Shown: one piece after another, positions 63,449 through 64,000 of the stretch
How positions within the stretch are numbered: position 1 is the stretch's first letter
Layout of the letters: every line of letters begins with the position of its first letter
NCBI RefSeq assembly: GCF_014201375.1
Contig: NZ_JACHDZ010000003.1
Span: 434,001-498,000, forward strand
DNA length: 64,000 nt
Direction: 5' to 3'
Source: Tunturiibacter empetritectus
GTDB taxonomy: Bacteria > Acidobacteriota > Terriglobia > Terriglobales > Acidobacteriaceae
Program-made: the position numbers and the translations under genes
The notes under the pieces: model-generated
Seen by the model: the letters and a program-made list of their open reading frames with translations, nothing else
Databases searched by the model: none
What the model was told of the DNA's origin: nothing

Positions 63449-64000
63449 GTATAGAAACCAAAGTCGAATCGTCTCCCGCTTTCTTTGAGGAGAAATATCG
63501 AGAGAATGCTGACCCCTGGGACTTTTCGCACAGTGCTTACGAACTGGGACGTTACGACGCAATCATCAATGCGATCGCTCATCGAACTTATCGCTGGGCA
63601 TTTGAACCGGGTTGTTCCATCGGCGTGCTCACAGAACGTCTAGCAGCATATTGCGGCACTGTTGATGCCATCGACTTTTCGCCGACTGCAATCATGCAGG
63701 CTCAGAGGCGATGTGCTCATTTGCATAATGTTGAAGTACGTTGCGCAGCGCTGCCAGACGAAGTGCCAGCGAAGAATCTCGATCTCCTCGTTTTGAGCGA
63801 AATAGGCTATTACTTCACCCCTCAAGCTTGGCAGCAGATCTCCTCCACATTAGTCGATTCGATTGCTCAAGGCGCTACCGTTTTGGCTGCGCATTGGCTA
63901 GGCCATTCTCAGGATCATTGCATCTCAGGCGATGAGGTCCACGAGATTCTGCTTGCTCATCCGAAGCTCTTGGTCGACCACTCGGAACGCAACCAAAGTA
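63445..64000 (+). CDS. NodS-like SAM-dependent methyltransferase (truncated by window end)
   Basis: GTG 63445 overlaps the PIG-L stop (GTGA). The 185 codons visible read 'FFEEKYRENADPWDFSHSAYELGRYDAI' (in parts), 'RWAFEPGCSIGVLTERLA' (SAM-binding motif I), 'VDAIDFSPTAI' (motif II acidic residue), 'LDLLVLSEIGYYF' (motif IV) and 'GATVLAAHWLGHSQDHCI'. This is the NodS-type class I fold: NodS methylates the amino group of a de-N-acetylated chitooligosaccharide. The order deacetylase then N-methyltransferase repeats that logic, so an amino-sugar substrate is a fair guess. Stop not in the window. Confidence 0.85.
   Translation, partial: MSIETKVESSPAFFEEKYRENADPWDFSHSAYELGRYDAIINAIAHRTYRWAFEPGCSIGVLTERLAAYCGTVDAIDFSPTAIMQAQRRCAHLHNVEVRCAALPDEVPAKNLDLLVLSEIGYYFTPQAWQQISSTLVDSIAQGATVLAAHWLGHSQDHCISGDEVHEILLAHPKLLVDHSERNQS

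Overview
The window looks like a chromosomal segment of an Acidobacteriota member of the class Terriglobia (relatives of Edaphobacter, Granulicella or Terriglobus). This is an inference from gene content and is not proven: a TonB-dependent receptor with the plain ...ARFSF end, FtsX/MacB-type permease remnants, a lipoprotein built of putative-Ig repeats, an HD-GYP regulator, and several dispersed palindromic repeat families between genes.

Layout. 0-6.3 kb: the end of a TonB-dependent receptor, two tandem secreted GH39-like glycosidases, a small membrane protein, and a radical SAM enzyme followed by a class II aldolase. 6.3-18.4 kb: an L-rhamnose locus. On the minus strand run lutA-lutB-lutC, rhaI, a chimeric regulator (IclR-type HTH plus periplasmic-binding-type sensor), a bifunctional rhamnulose-1-phosphate aldolase/lactaldehyde dehydrogenase, rhaB and an RNB-domain nuclease. 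rhaT is divergent. Together these would import L-rhamnose, isomerise, phosphorylate and cleave it to DHAP and lactaldehyde, then oxidise lactaldehyde to lactate and lactate to pyruvate. A 20-bp sequence is repeated exactly in front of rhaI and in the lutA/rhaT divergent promoter, so it is a good operator candidate.

18.6-36 kb: housekeeping and accessory genes. These are a zinc-ribbon miniprotein, mtnA, MscL with a zinc-ribbon tail, the cytochrome c maturation genes ccmE-ccmA-ybaK-ccmB, a GNAT acetyltransferase, a DUF892 protein, a tannase/feruloyl-esterase-like hydrolase lacking both motif cysteines, thiC, an M28 peptidase, ccmC-ccmD, and a YVTN beta-propeller lipoprotein. 36.5-45.1 kb (minus strand): an RsbU-type phosphatase, a YihY/BrkB membrane protein, queG, and a CDP-sugar/glycosyltransferase cluster (rfbF, rfbG, a GT2 enzyme and an SDR).

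45.5-59 kb is accessory in character. It holds tRNA-Ser(CGA), an RHH protein, a 1390-residue repeat lipoprotein followed by an OmpA-like protein, an HD-GYP protein, a DUF2924/serine-recombinase pair whose recombinase is cut off, a frameshifted GMC oxidoreductase next to an AraC regulator, and an internally deleted MacB-like permease. 59-64 kb: stress genes (BON protein, glycine-zipper stress protein, large catalase), then a PIG-L deacetylase overlapping a methyltransferase that runs off the window. I did not find a CRISPR array, an rRNA gene, a complete transposon or a prophage.
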